Positions 6,287-13,364 of a DNA stretch of 24,930 nt are shown one piece after another. The notes under the pieces were generated by a model. It was not told the DNA's origin. It made no database searches and saw only the letters and a program-made list of their open reading frames with translations. How positions within the stretch are numbered: the stretch's first letter is position 1; every line of letters starts with the position of its first letter. Origin of the DNA: Minisyncoccota bacterium (GTDB lineage Bacteria; Patescibacteriota; Minisyncoccia; Minisyncoccales; UBA5738); assembly GCA_025453415.1 (NCBI GenBank), contig JALOQL010000003.1, forward strand, positions 1-24,930, read 5' to 3'. A program made the position numbers and the translations under genes.

Positions 6287-6722
6287 TGCGGGAATCGCCG
6301 CCGCGCTGTTTTTATTGGTAACTTCCACGATGCAATTGCCGCTGGGTGCATGGCTCGACAAGGTCAAAGAAAAGTGGTTCGTGGTTTTCGCTTATTTTCT
6401 GACCGCCGCGGTTTTCATGGGGTATGTGTTCGTATCCAGCAAATGGGAATTATTTTTGTTGCAAATAGTTTTCGGCGTTGCCATTGCGATCGGTGATACT
6501 GCTTGGGATTCGATGTATGGTCGTAACAGCGAGAAAAACCGGTCGGGCCGCATGTGGGCACGCTATCACGCGCTCTCCGGTTTCGCGACTGCGGTTGCCA
6601 CAATTATCGGTTCGGTAATCATTCATTTTTACGGTTTTACCGCGGTATTCGTCATGGGCAGTATTTTTGCTTTTGCCGCGGGCGGCGTGGCCGCGCTTTT
6701 CCTGAAAAATAACAACATCTGA
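6171..6722 (+). CDS. Half-length MFS-type membrane transporter (6 TM)
   Basis: A 183-residue integral membrane protein with six predicted helices: about 5-28, 38-62, 69-91, 94-117, 130-152 and 155-178. The loop between helices 2 and 3 reads GAWLDKVKEK, matching the G-x-x-x-D-[RK]-x-[GK] signature of major facilitator proteins, and helix 4 has the GVAIAIGDTAWDSMYGR pattern typical of the N-terminal half. Full MFS proteins have about 12 helices and 400 residues, so this is one half. The stop at 6720-6722 is followed 2 nt later by the Nudix gene, so it does not look like a recent break. It could act as a dimer or be a degenerate transporter; substrate unknown. Confidence 0.8.
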   Translation: MTKIARVLLISESVWAFGSGLFLPIFAIFSERVGGDILDAGIAAALFLLVTSTMQLPLGAWLDKVKEKWFVVFAYFLTAAVFMGYVFVSSKWELFLLQIVFGVAIAIGDTAWDSMYGRNSEKNRSGRMWARYHALSGFATAVATIIGSVIIHFYGFTAVFVMGSIFAFAAGGVAALFLKNNNI

Positions 6723-6724
6723 AC

Positions 6725-7219
6725 ATGCAACGCTGTTTTACCCAGACTTTCGGGGTTGTTGGCGCCATCATCGAGAAGGAGGGTAAGATTTTTTTGGTCC
6801 GGGAAAACCAGCCGGGCGATCCCGATGACAAAAAATGGAGCCATCCGGCCGGGTGGCTTGATGTCGGTGAAAACCCGGTCGAAGGCGTCAAAAGGGAAGT
6901 GAGGGAAGAGACTGGATACGAATTCACGCCGGAGGCGCTATTGGGGGTTTATTCCCTGGTGCGCCAAGATCTGGCGGAATTCCGCGGCAGTCCGGCGCAT
7001 CCGATCAAAATGATCTTCACCGGCAAGCTGGGCAAATATTCCCCGGCCAATTTGGAAGGTGATACGCTGGGCGGAGAATGGTTTACGCCCGAAGAGATTT
7101 ACGCGATGGGCCAAGGCGAACTGCGTGAAAGCGATATCAAACAAATGGTGAAGGATTATTTTTCCGGCAAGCGCTATTCTTTGGAGGTCATTACCCATAC
7201 GATAATCCCGCAACACTAA
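6725..7219 (+). CDS. Nudix hydrolase
   Basis: A 164-residue Nudix enzyme that hydrolyses a nucleoside diphosphate linked to another moiety. A perfect Nudix box spans residues 43-65: G43-x5-E49-x7-R57-E58-V59-x-E61-E62-x-G64-Y65, with the metal-binding glutamates intact. FGVVGAIIEKEGKIFLVRENQPGDPDDKKWSHPAGWLDVGE is the usual N-terminal sheet. The C-terminal LGGEWFTPEEIYAM is a common Nudix segment. It lies 2 nt after the MFS stop, so the two are co-transcribed. The stop codon lies in the loop of the terminator hairpin at 7205-7233. The substrate is not predictable; this is one of three Nudix enzymes in the window. Confidence 0.93.
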   Translation: MQRCFTQTFGVVGAIIEKEGKIFLVRENQPGDPDDKKWSHPAGWLDVGENPVEGVKREVREETGYEFTPEALLGVYSLVRQDLAEFRGSPAHPIKMIFTGKLGKYSPANLEGDTLGGEWFTPEEIYAMGQGELRESDIKQMVKDYFSGKRYSLEVITHTIIPQH

Positions 7220-7233
7220 CTACGTTGCGGGAT
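7205..7233 (+). terminator. Hairpin over the Nudix stop codon
   Basis: Perfect 10-bp stem ATCCCGCAAC (7205-7214) with GTTGCGGGAT (7224-7233). The 9-nt loop contains the TAA stop (7217-7219) of the Nudix gene. It is followed by TTATAATAT rather than a clean T run, so termination strength is uncertain. Confidence 0.6.
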
Positions 7234-7234
7234 T

Positions 7235-7245
7235 TATAATATAAT
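7235..7245 (+). promoter_or_regulatory. Overlapping TATAAT -10 boxes before DUF2339 gene
   Basis: Two overlapping TATAAT hexamers (7235-7240 and 7240-7245) directly follow the preceding hairpin. The -35 would fall inside that hairpin and has no good match. The ATG at 7270 has no SD. Confidence 0.5.
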
Positions 7246-7269
7246 AAATGAATAACCAACACCACTGCC

Positions 7270-9477
7270 ATGTTTGAATTCGAATTGTTCGTTTTTGTCG
7301 TGATACTTTTTGTTTTCCTGTATTCCAAAAGCCGGATCGATGAATTGCGCGATATCGTCAACAACCTGCAGGCAAAGCTGGGGGTCGCTGTCCGGCAGCG
7401 GGAAGCCGGGCCCGAAGTGCCGGTTGCCAAAACCGAGGAACCGCCGCCGGTCGCGCAGGAGATGCCGGTAGAAGTAATGCGGGAATTGGCACAGCAAGGC
7501 GCGGCGTCCGAGACCATCAAGCAGAATGCGGGCGGGCAGCGCGAAGACCTTGAATTCAAGATCGGCAGCAAGATTTTCACGGCGGTCGGCGTGATCGCGG
7601 TGCTGTTCGCGATCGGTTTTTTCCTGCGTTATGCTTTCGATAGCGGCCTCATAAACGAAACCGGCCGCGTGGTGCTGGGTGTTTTTGCCGGCCTGGCCCT
7701 TTTGGCGGTCGGTGAATTGACTTGCAAGAAATTTCCCAGCTACGGCCAGGTTTTGACAGGCGGGGGATTGGGTATCCTGTATCTTTCGTTTTTCGCGGCG
7801 TTCAGTCTTTACGAGAAGATGACGGCGCCAGTCGCGTTTTTCGCGATGATCCTGGTGACGGCCGCGGGAATCGCGCTTTCCCTGCGCCAGAATTCGATGG
7901 CGCTGGCGATGTTTGCCCAGATTGGCGGTTTTCTGACGCCCATGCTCATCAATGATGGCAGCAATAATCCGCACATCCTGTTCCTGTACGTGGTTCTCCT
8001 TGATCTGGCGGTGTTTATGATCGCGTTCTATAAATTGTGGCAGCCGCTCTCGGTGGTCTGTTTCATCGGAACCATTGTTTCCTATATCGGCTGGTATTCC
8101 GCTTTCTATAATTCGCCGCAATTCGTGCTGGCCCAGGGGTATTTGAGCCTGTTTTTCGCGGTTTTCCTTTGCATACCGTTCATCCAGTATTTCGTGAAAA
8201 AGTCGCCCGAAAATTCCTGGGATATGGCGCTGGTATCGTTTAATCCGATTTTCTATTTCGGCATGAGCTATGCGCTGATCAATCCGCTGTATCACGATAT
8301 CATGGGCGCGTTCACGGCGATTTTGGGCGCTTTCTACTGTTTTCTGGCATACGTTGTTGGTGGGGCCAACGAACGCGATTCGCTATTCCGGCATTTCTTG
8401 TTGACTGCCGGTTTTGTCCTGCTGGCCATCGCGGTGCCGGTCCAGTTCGAGGGCAAGTGGATCGTGGTTGCCTGGTCGGCCGAAGCGCTGGCGTTTATCA
8501 TCACTGGGTTTAGGATGAAATTTCCGCTCTACCGGGCGCTGGGTCATTTGCTTTTCTTCCTGACGCTTTTCCGACTGTTGTTTTTCGAGGGTAATCTGCC
8601 GGTTTTGGCGATGCCGATTTTAAACACCCGGCTTTTGCTTTACGCGATATTCTTCGGCGCGGTGGTGGCGGCAAGCTACGTGTACCGCAAAAAACGCGCC
8701 GAGCTGGGAGAGGATGAAAAATCCCTGGTGTCGGTGTTGGAACTTGGGGCATCGTTCACATTCCTCATGGGATTGAGCCTGGAGGTCCACGATTTCTTCG
8801 AAAGCTACCTGTATCCGATGTTGTGGACCGCGGGCGGCCTGGCGGCGGCGCTGCTGTCGTTCAAGATAAACAGCAAAACGTTGCGCGTGGTCGCTTACAT
8901 CACTTTTATCGCATCGTTTTTCCGCCTCCTGTTTTTTGAAAGCGGGATTGAGCTGGCAAACTACATGCCGATATTCAACGCCCGCGTGCTGGCATTCGCG
9001 TTTTGTGCCGCGGCTTTCCGGGGGTATCTTTCGCTGCTTCGCTATCGCAAGGACAAAGTTTCGAGCGATGAGCTTGGCTTCTTTAACCCGACGTTGTTCC
9101 TGGTCTTCCATTTCCTGGTCCTTTGGGTGCTGAGTGCGGAGATCATCAGCCTGTGCGATCGGGAAGCGACTTACGCGGCGGGTACCGCGGCATTCGACTT
9201 TGAGAACCTGAAAAACGTTTTTCTTTCGGTTGCCTGGACTTTCTACGGCATCGGCTTGCTGATCACCGGCATTGTGCGCAAGGCGGTCTACAACCGGTTC
9301 CTGGGTTTGGCGCTGCTGGGTATCGTCATCTTCAAGGTGTTCTTGGTCGATACCGCCAATTTGAGCGATCTTTATCGCTTCTTCTCGTTCATCGTTCTCG
9401 GTTGCTTGTTGCTTGTGGCCGGTTATTTGTACTATCGTTACCAGGATCGTATTCGCGATTTCGTGAAAGGGAAGTGA
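7270..9477 (+). CDS. DUF2339 multi-pass membrane protein
   Basis: A 735-residue polytopic inner-membrane protein with about 20 or more hydrophobic helices. It begins with one N-terminal helix (residues 3-20) and a short coiled coil plus Pro/Glu-rich linker (20-95). The conserved DUF2339 opening then follows: DLEFKIGSKIFTAVGVIAVLFAIGFFLRYAFDSGLI, with QVLTGGGLGILYLSFFAAF and FAQIGGFLTPMLI shortly after. The rest consists of repeated helix pairs with short basic loops, ending in RYQDRIRDFVKGK. The size and order match DUF2339 proteins, whose function is not established to my knowledge. The gene stands alone, ends in TGATGA and is followed by a long hairpin at 9499-9538. Confidence 0.92.
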   Translation: MFEFELFVFVVILFVFLYSKSRIDELRDIVNNLQAKLGVAVRQREAGPEVPVAKTEEPPPVAQEMPVEVMRELAQQGAASETIKQNAGGQREDLEFKIGSKIFTAVGVIAVLFAIGFFLRYAFDSGLINETGRVVLGVFAGLALLAVGELTCKKFPSYGQVLTGGGLGILYLSFFAAFSLYEKMTAPVAFFAMILVTAAGIALSLRQNSMALAMFAQIGGFLTPMLINDGSNNPHILFLYVVLLDLAVFMIAFYKLWQPLSVVCFIGTIVSYIGWYSAFYNSPQFVLAQGYLSLFFAVFLCIPFIQYFVKKSPENSWDMALVSFNPIFYFGMSYALINPLYHDIMGAFTAILGAFYCFLAYVVGGANERDSLFRHFLLTAGFVLLAIAVPVQFEGKWIVVAWSAEALAFIITGFRMKFPLYRALGHLLFFLTLFRLLFFEGNLPVLAMPILNTRLLLYAIFFGAVVAASYVYRKKRAELGEDEKSLVSVLELGASFTFLMGLSLEVHDFFESYLYPMLWTAGGLAAALLSFKINSKTLRVVAYITFIASFFRLLFFESGIELANYMPIFNARVLAFAFCAAAFRGYLSLLRYRKDKVSSDELGFFNPTLFLVFHFLVLWVLSAEIISLCDREATYAAGTAAFDFENLKNVFLSVAWTFYGIGLLITGIVRKAVYNRFLGLALLGIVIFKVFLVDTANLSDLYRFFSFIVLGCLLLVAGYLYYRYQDRIRDFVKGK

Positions 9478-9498
9478 TGAAATCCGGTTATTGGAAAA

Positions 9499-9538
9499 TT
9501 TACAGGAAAGCAAGCCTTACGGCTTGCTTTCCTGTAAA
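9499..9538. repeat. 18-bp perfect hairpin between DUF2339 and pepE genes
   Basis: The arm TTTACAGGAAAGCAAGCC (9499-9516) pairs perfectly with 9521-9538 around a TTAC loop. There is no T run after it on the plus strand (AAGGGG follows), so it is not a textbook terminator for the upstream gene. It may still stop or stabilise transcripts, or be a dispersed palindromic repeat. Confidence 0.65.
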
Positions 9539-9560
9539 AAGGGGTTAAAAAGAAATCATT

Positions 9561-10223
9561 ATGAAACTCTTACTGACTTCCGCGGGGCTGGTCCCCGAAA
9601 CGAAAGAGGCGTTTGTGAATTTATTGGGCAAAAAGCCGGAATATGTCCGGTTGGTTTTCATTCCCACGGCCGCGAATCCCGAACTTGACCGCTGGTACCT
9701 CAATAAGGACAAGCTGCGCCTGGCCGAGCTGGGCATCAATATGGTCAACGAAGTGGATATCGAAAAAGAGACCAAGGAAACCCTGGCGCCAAAAATTGCC
9801 AATGCCGACGTAATCTATGTCGAAGGCGGTAACACCTTTTATCTGATGAAATACGCGCGGGAAAGCGGTTTTGAAACGATGGTTAAAGAATTTCTTGATA
9901 AAGGGGGCGTCTACGTCGGCGTCAGCGCCGGCTCGATGATCGCGGGGATCAATATTGAAACCGGCAACTGGAAACACGCGGACAAGAACATTGTCGATTT
10001 AAAAGATCTGTCCGGTATGAATTTGGTCAATTTGGTGGTTGCGCCCCATATCGACGAGACCAATATCGAAGCGACAAGGGAAGAAGCCGCCAAGGTTGCC
10101 TATCCGGTTGTCGCGCTGAGCGACAAGCAGGCGATTTTGGTCGATGGCGGCAAAATCGAGATCATCGGCCCGGGCGACAGAATGGTTTTTAACAGTCCCA
10201 AAATTTTAACTGGACATATATAA
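9561..10223 (+). CDS. pepE: Peptidase E-like protein (family S51)
   Basis: A 220-residue cytosolic serine peptidase of the S51 family, whose PepE members cleave N-terminal aspartyl dipeptides. The family hallmark G-x-S-A-G appears as GVSAGSM with nucleophile Ser122. VIYVEGGNTFYLM (about 89-101) forms the conserved GGNT loop, and VAPHIDETN supplies a candidate catalytic His. The N-terminus MKLLLTSAGLVPETKEAF and length fit the family. Substrate specificity could instead be cyanophycinase-like, but the short length favours PepE. It stands alone: a hairpin precedes it and a REP palindrome begins 6 nt after its stop. The SD is weak (AAGGGG about 16 nt upstream). Confidence 0.88.
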   Translation: MKLLLTSAGLVPETKEAFVNLLGKKPEYVRLVFIPTAANPELDRWYLNKDKLRLAELGINMVNEVDIEKETKETLAPKIANADVIYVEGGNTFYLMKYARESGFETMVKEFLDKGGVYVGVSAGSMIAGINIETGNWKHADKNIVDLKDLSGMNLVNLVVAPHIDETNIEATREEAAKVAYPVVALSDKQAILVDGGKIEIIGPGDRMVFNSPKILTGHI

Positions 10224-10229
10224 TTTTCC

Positions 10230-10268
10230 GCAGGGGGTTGCAGGGGTCCGACCCCTGCAACCCCCTGC
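10230..10268. repeat. REP-like palindrome, copy 1 (longest)
   Basis: An 18-bp perfect stem (10230-10247 with 10251-10268) around a CCG loop; both arms contain the shared TGCAGGGGT core plus an extension GCAGGGGGT. It starts 6 nt after the pepE stop and could also affect the end of that transcript. Confidence 0.9.
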
Positions 10269-10313
10269 AATAATATGTATCCCGCGCTTGTTTGATTTTT
10301 ACCTGTCAATTTC

Positions 10314-11099
10314 ATGAGCACAATAAAGGTTGAGCCGTTCACGGTTGGTAATTACGTACACGTCTATAATCGTGGGAACAAAAAGGCTACGATATTCCTA
10401 AGCAAATCTGATTATTGGCGTTTTTTGTGGACACTCCGCTTTTTTAATGACCAAAGAAACATTGCTGAGTTTGCCAGGTGTCTCTCGAATTTAGTTGATG
10501 AGCAAAAGGAAGTTTTGCGTCAATTGCGCGGCCTGCAGGGGTCCGACCCCTGCAGGAAAAATTATTTTGATGGCCATAATACTTTTGAATGGAGGTCGGA
10601 ATGGGGTGACCAACAACCGCTAACGGAAATAATATCCTATCATTTATCGCCCAACCACTTTCATCTGTTACTAAAGGAAATCATACCTGGTGGAATTAGT
10701 AAGTTTATGAAAAAAATCGGTGGCGGTTATACGGTTTATAGCAATTTGAAAAATAATGAATCCGGTAAAGTATTCCAAGGCAAATATCGCGGTAAAACTG
10801 TTAATGACGAAAAGTATCTTCAGTATTTGGATGCATATATCCAAGTATTTAATGCATTTGAATTATTTGACGGTGGTATCGCAAATGCGCTTAATAATTT
10901 CGACGAAGCGTTTAAATTTGCCTTGGAATATCCATTTAGTAGCTTAGGCGAGGCATATGGTAATCGCAATCTGAGAATTGTTGTAAGAAATTATTTTTCC
11001 GAGATATTCGTTGATAGAAATTCTTACAAGGAATTTTGCCGTGAAGCTATTATCGCGCGGAACAATCGAGATTATTTAGGAAAGCTTGCAATAGATTAA
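10314..11099 (+). CDS. REP-associated tyrosine transposase (IS200-like Y1, RAYT)
   Basis: A 261-residue single-strand DNA transposase of the Y1/HUH type, which nicks DNA through a tyrosine. The N-terminal strand VGNYVHVYNRGNKKATIFLSKSDYWRFL is the family opening (H-V-Y-N-R-G). The metal-binding HUH motif is SPNHFHLLLKE with His115 and His117. FMKKIGGGYTVYSNLKNNESGKVFQGKYRGKTVNDEKYLQYLDAYI carries the catalytic tyrosine (Y139 or Y142) and the G-x-x-F-Q-G-K-Y-R signature. All key residues are present. The ORF is AT-rich, unlike neighbouring genes. A REP palindrome inside the frame encodes about residues 73-81 (RGLQGSDPC). ATG 10314 has no SD. Confidence 0.9.
   Translation: MSTIKVEPFTVGNYVHVYNRGNKKATIFLSKSDYWRFLWTLRFFNDQRNIAEFARCLSNLVDEQKEVLRQLRGLQGSDPCRKNYFDGHNTFEWRSEWGDQQPLTEIISYHLSPNHFHLLLKEIIPGGISKFMKKIGGGYTVYSNLKNNESGKVFQGKYRGKTVNDEKYLQYLDAYIQVFNAFELFDGGIANALNNFDEAFKFALEYPFSSLGEAYGNRNLRIVVRNYFSEIFVDRNSYKEFCREAIIARNNRDYLGKLAID
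10532..10556. repeat. REP-like palindrome, copy 2, inside transposase gene
   Basis: An 11-bp stem (10532-10542 with 10546-10556) around CCG, containing the same 9-bp core arms as the flanking copies. It lies in frame within the transposase ORF without interrupting it. Confidence 0.9.
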
Positions 11100-11101
11100 A
11101 T

Positions 11102-11131
11102 TGCAGGGGTGCAGGGGTCCGACCCCTGCAA
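11102..11131. repeat. REP-like palindrome, copy 3, with a doubled left arm
   Basis: The core arms at 11110-11118 and 11122-11130 flank CCG. The left arm is tandemly doubled (TGCAGGGG at 11102 and 11110), so two alternative hairpins are possible. It begins 2 nt after the transposase stop. Confidence 0.88.
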
Positions 11132-11156
11132 TAAATCCATCCAATAAAATTTTAAA

Positions 11157-11726
11157 ATGAACCTTTTTAAGAGATATTATGGTCTATATAAGAAGTGGTC
11201 ACCAACAACTAAGTTTCTTGGTTTTTGGTTTCCAATAATATTGTTTTTGTTGGCATTATTTTTTGGAGTTCAAGTCCAATGGCAAAATCATTTTGATATC
11301 GGAGATAATGTTTCTGGTAATAAAATAATTAATAATTATATTACTGGAGACTTTAATGATGAATTACTATTCTATCATGATTCGGTTGGGAAATTTTATA
11401 CCGCCGAAGAAAAAGATTATCTGGATTTGGTTCTTAATTATTCAGTCGCTTTGATGAATTTGGGTCAATATGAAGAAGCAATCAAAATTTCAGAGAAGGC
11501 GATTCAAAAAAATTTTAGTTTTTACGGTATTTGGATTAATATTGGCAATGCCTATTTTCATTTAGGTCAATACGAGGATGCATTAGATTCTTATGACCAA
11601 GCTATTACGAGAAATGTGGATTCAAAATTAGCTTGGGAGAATAAGTGTATAGTTTTGCAAAAGCTTAATGATCAACAGAGGTTAAACTTATGTCTTGCGG
11701 AACTATCTAAAAGAACCAATAATTAG
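11157..11726 (+). CDS. Membrane-anchored TPR protein, AT-rich
   Basis: A 189-residue protein. Residues 20-42 (LGFWFPIILFLLALFFGVQVQWQ) are one transmembrane helix, followed by a polar linker GDNVSGNKIINNYITGDFND. At least two tetratricopeptide repeats follow at about 95-165: YSVALMNLGQYEEAIKISEKAI and GNAYFHLGQYEDALDSYDQAI. TPRs bind other proteins, so a membrane-attached scaffold is likely, with the TPRs probably cytosolic. The gene is about one third GC on sampled lines, far below its downstream neighbours and similar to the adjacent transposase. That suggests it is part of the same acquired island. No SD. The following GNAT gene starts 6 nt after its stop. Confidence 0.8.
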   Translation: MNLFKRYYGLYKKWSPTTKFLGFWFPIILFLLALFFGVQVQWQNHFDIGDNVSGNKIINNYITGDFNDELLFYHDSVGKFYTAEEKDYLDLVLNYSVALMNLGQYEEAIKISEKAIQKNFSFYGIWINIGNAYFHLGQYEDALDSYDQAITRNVDSKLAWENKCIVLQKLNDQQRLNLCLAELSKRTNN

Positions 11727-11732
11727 GAAATA

Positions 11733-12275
11733 ATGAGATTGATGCGGCCGACAAAAAAATACGAAAGCCAATGGCGGAAGGCCGTGGCGGAATTCAGGAG
11801 CGATTCGAAGAGCATCAAGGTTTGGGAAAGTCTGGGTGACCCGGACGACATTGATGTTGTCGCGCGGAATGCTAAATTGCATTCCCAAGGCAAAAACCTG
11901 CCCAAAGGATGGGTGCCTTATGATCTTTACTGGCTGATGGATGGCGAGGAACTGGTCGGACTGGTCAGTTTGCGCCATCGGTTGTGTGCCGACTTGATGG
12001 AGCGCGGCGGCCATATCGGTGCCGAAATAGTGCCTTCCAAAAGGGGCAAAGGCTACGGGAGCAAGCTGCCCGGTTTGCTGGCGCCCAAATTCAAGGCACT
12101 GGGAATAAAAAGGATATTGGTGACCAGTTTTGATGACAATGCGCTTTCGTACCGGATAATCGAAAAGAACGGCGCTCGTCTTAAGGACAAGGTGACCGCC
12201 AAAGGCGAAAATAAATTGAGTCGGAGATATTGGATAACCACATCGAAATGGAAAAAGCCGAAAGCAAAAAAATAA
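11733..12275 (+). CDS. GNAT-family acetyltransferase
   Basis: A 180-residue acetyl-CoA-dependent N-acetyltransferase. Residues 65-110 give the central sheet YDLYWLMDGEELVGLVSLRHRL and motif A GGHIGAEIVPSKRGKGYGS, with the pyrophosphate-binding R-G-K-G-Y-G at 104-109. KFKALGIKRILVTSFDDNALSYRIIEKNGARL is motif B with the usual Asn and E-K-N-G-A end. The arrangement resembles predicted acetyltransferases of the COG3981 type; substrate unknown. Base composition returns to the local norm here, so the boundary of the AT-rich island lies between 11726 and 11733. It overlaps the next gene's start by about 28 nt. The C-terminus is lysine-rich (SKWKKPKAKK). Confidence 0.9.
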   Translation: MRLMRPTKKYESQWRKAVAEFRSDSKSIKVWESLGDPDDIDVVARNAKLHSQGKNLPKGWVPYDLYWLMDGEELVGLVSLRHRLCADLMERGGHIGAEIVPSKRGKGYGSKLPGLLAPKFKALGIKRILVTSFDDNALSYRIIEKNGARLKDKVTAKGENKLSRRYWITTSKWKKPKAKK

Positions 12276-12847
12276 AAAAACAAGGCATGGGCTGGTTGAT
12301 TTATTTTTTTTCCGGGGCGGTCGCGGTCGCGTTGTTTTGGTTTTTAATATACGATCCCGCTTGGAATGACGCCGTCGCCCCGGCTTTTTGGGCGGTAGCG
12401 GTTTTTCTCGGGCTGTTTTGGCTGGCATGTTTTCTGAAAAAAGATATTACCGCCCCGGCATCGTTTACGATTGGTGCCGGCTTTACGGTGATTGTCGGTT
12501 ATTTGTGTATTTTTTCGATGCTGGCGTGGGCGATAGCGACCAATGAAGATGTCCATCCCAAGCAGATAAGGTTCAACGAGGTTGCCTGGAAGGCCGAGCC
12601 TAAACGCGAAAGAATACACATGGTCGACGATCTGATAGGGAAGGGAATTGTTAAGGGCATGCCGCGTGAAGACGTCGAAAATCTTTTGGGGAAGCCTGAC
12701 CAGCGGAATTGGCGGTCGGGGGAGACCAATTACGATTATATCTATTTCCTGGGCCCGGAAAGAAGTTTAATCTCGATCGATTCCGAATGGCTGGCCGTTC
12801 GGTTCGCGGACGGCAAGGCTATCGAAATCAGAACATTGACCGATTGA
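12248..12847 (+). CDS. Three-TM membrane protein with BamE/SmpA-OmlA-like domain
   Basis: A 199-residue protein. Three hydrophobic helices occupy about residues 16-36, 42-62 and 72-95. The soluble C-terminal part (about 120-199) reads GKGIVKGMPREDVENLLGKPDQRNW...YDYIYFLGPERSLISIDSEWLAVRFADGKAIEIR. This matches the pattern of small BamE-like (SmpA/OmlA) domains: G-M-x-x-x-x-V-x-x-x-L-G-x-P, a Y-x-L-G strand, then L-x-V-x-F-x-D-G-K. In diderms such domains belong to outer-membrane assembly, but here the domain is tethered to a membrane anchor and needs no such role. Start uncertain: TTG 12230, ATG 12248 (chosen) and ATG 12287 are in frame. It overlaps the GNAT gene. Confidence 0.72.
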   Translation: MEKAESKKIKKQGMGWLIYFFSGAVAVALFWFLIYDPAWNDAVAPAFWAVAVFLGLFWLACFLKKDITAPASFTIGAGFTVIVGYLCIFSMLAWAIATNEDVHPKQIRFNEVAWKAEPKRERIHMVDDLIGKGIVKGMPREDVENLLGKPDQRNWRSGETNYDYIYFLGPERSLISIDSEWLAVRFADGKAIEIRTLTD

Positions 12848-12851
12848 TCAT

Positions 12852-13364
12852 ATGGAAATGCAAAACAAAAAAGTAATCTGCAAAGACAAGGACGGAAACG
12901 ACTACGAAATTGCCGCCCAGCAATTAAAATTCCGGCCGTCGGTTTACGGAGTTATCGTTCGGGACGGGAAAATCCTTTTGTCGCGGCAATGGGACGGCTA
13001 CGATTTTCCGGGCGGCGGAGTGAACCTGGGTGAGCGGATCGAAGAGGCTTTGCGGCGCGAGGTTTGGGAAGAAACTGGGTTTGAAGTCCGGCCCTCGGGT
13101 TTGCTTACCTGCGTCGACGATTTCCACAAGATGACTTTTGACGGCACTTACGTGCAGTCGATATTGGTGTACTATTCCTGCGTGATCACCGGCGGGGAAC
13201 TGACCAAGGAAAATTTCGATGCCGCGGCCCGCGAGATCGATTACATGAACCTGGCCGAATGGGTCGACCTTGCCGATATCGGCAAGGTGAGATTATACAA
13301 TCCGATCCGCGACGTGAAAGCGCAAATTTTGGACAATTTAAAAAATGGTAACCAAACTTGTTGA
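12852..13364 (+). CDS. Nudix hydrolase
   Basis: A 170-residue Nudix enzyme with a perfect box at residues 55-77: G55-x5-E61-x7-R69-E70-V71-x-E73-E74-x-G76-F77. The sheet before it (KFRPSVYGVIVRDGKILLSRQWDGYDFPGGGVNLGE) is typical of MutT-like members, as is the later strand SILVYYSCVITGGEL. It follows the membrane/BamE-like gene by 4 nt, and its 3' end overlaps the next gene by 20 nt, so it sits mid-operon. ATG 12852 is the start, with ATG 12858 as a near alternative. The substrate cannot be assigned. Confidence 0.93.
   Translation: MEMQNKKVICKDKDGNDYEIAAQQLKFRPSVYGVIVRDGKILLSRQWDGYDFPGGGVNLGERIEEALRREVWEETGFEVRPSGLLTCVDDFHKMTFDGTYVQSILVYYSCVITGGELTKENFDAAAREIDYMNLAEWVDLADIGKVRLYNPIRDVKAQILDNLKNGNQTC

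Larger units (their letters stand above)
10230..11131 (+). mobile_element. REP/RAYT element: Y1 transposase gene with three REP palindromes
   Basis: The unit consists of a REP-like palindrome at 10230-10268, the transposase gene 10314-11099 and a palindrome at 11102-11131, with a third copy inside the gene at 10532-10556. All share 9-bp arms TGCAGGGGT and ACCCCTGCA around a CCG loop. Base composition drops sharply relative to the GC-richer flanks, suggesting recent arrival. TnpA_REP (RAYT) proteins are the IS200-related Y1 transposases known to associate with such palindromes. The outer boundaries are set by the palindromes; I see no target-site duplication, as expected for this family. Confidence 0.75.

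Noticed and set aside
7234..8295. A 353-codon minus-strand open frame opposite the DUF2339 gene
   Set aside because: Rich in Arg/Gln/His as expected from antisense of a hydrophobic gene; no domain and no start signals. The similar frame at 8620-9513 was rejected for the same reason.
10230..11131. The repeated palindromes as a CRISPR array
   Set aside because: Only three copies at irregular spacing, no equal-length spacers, no cas genes; the adjacent Y1 transposase explains them.
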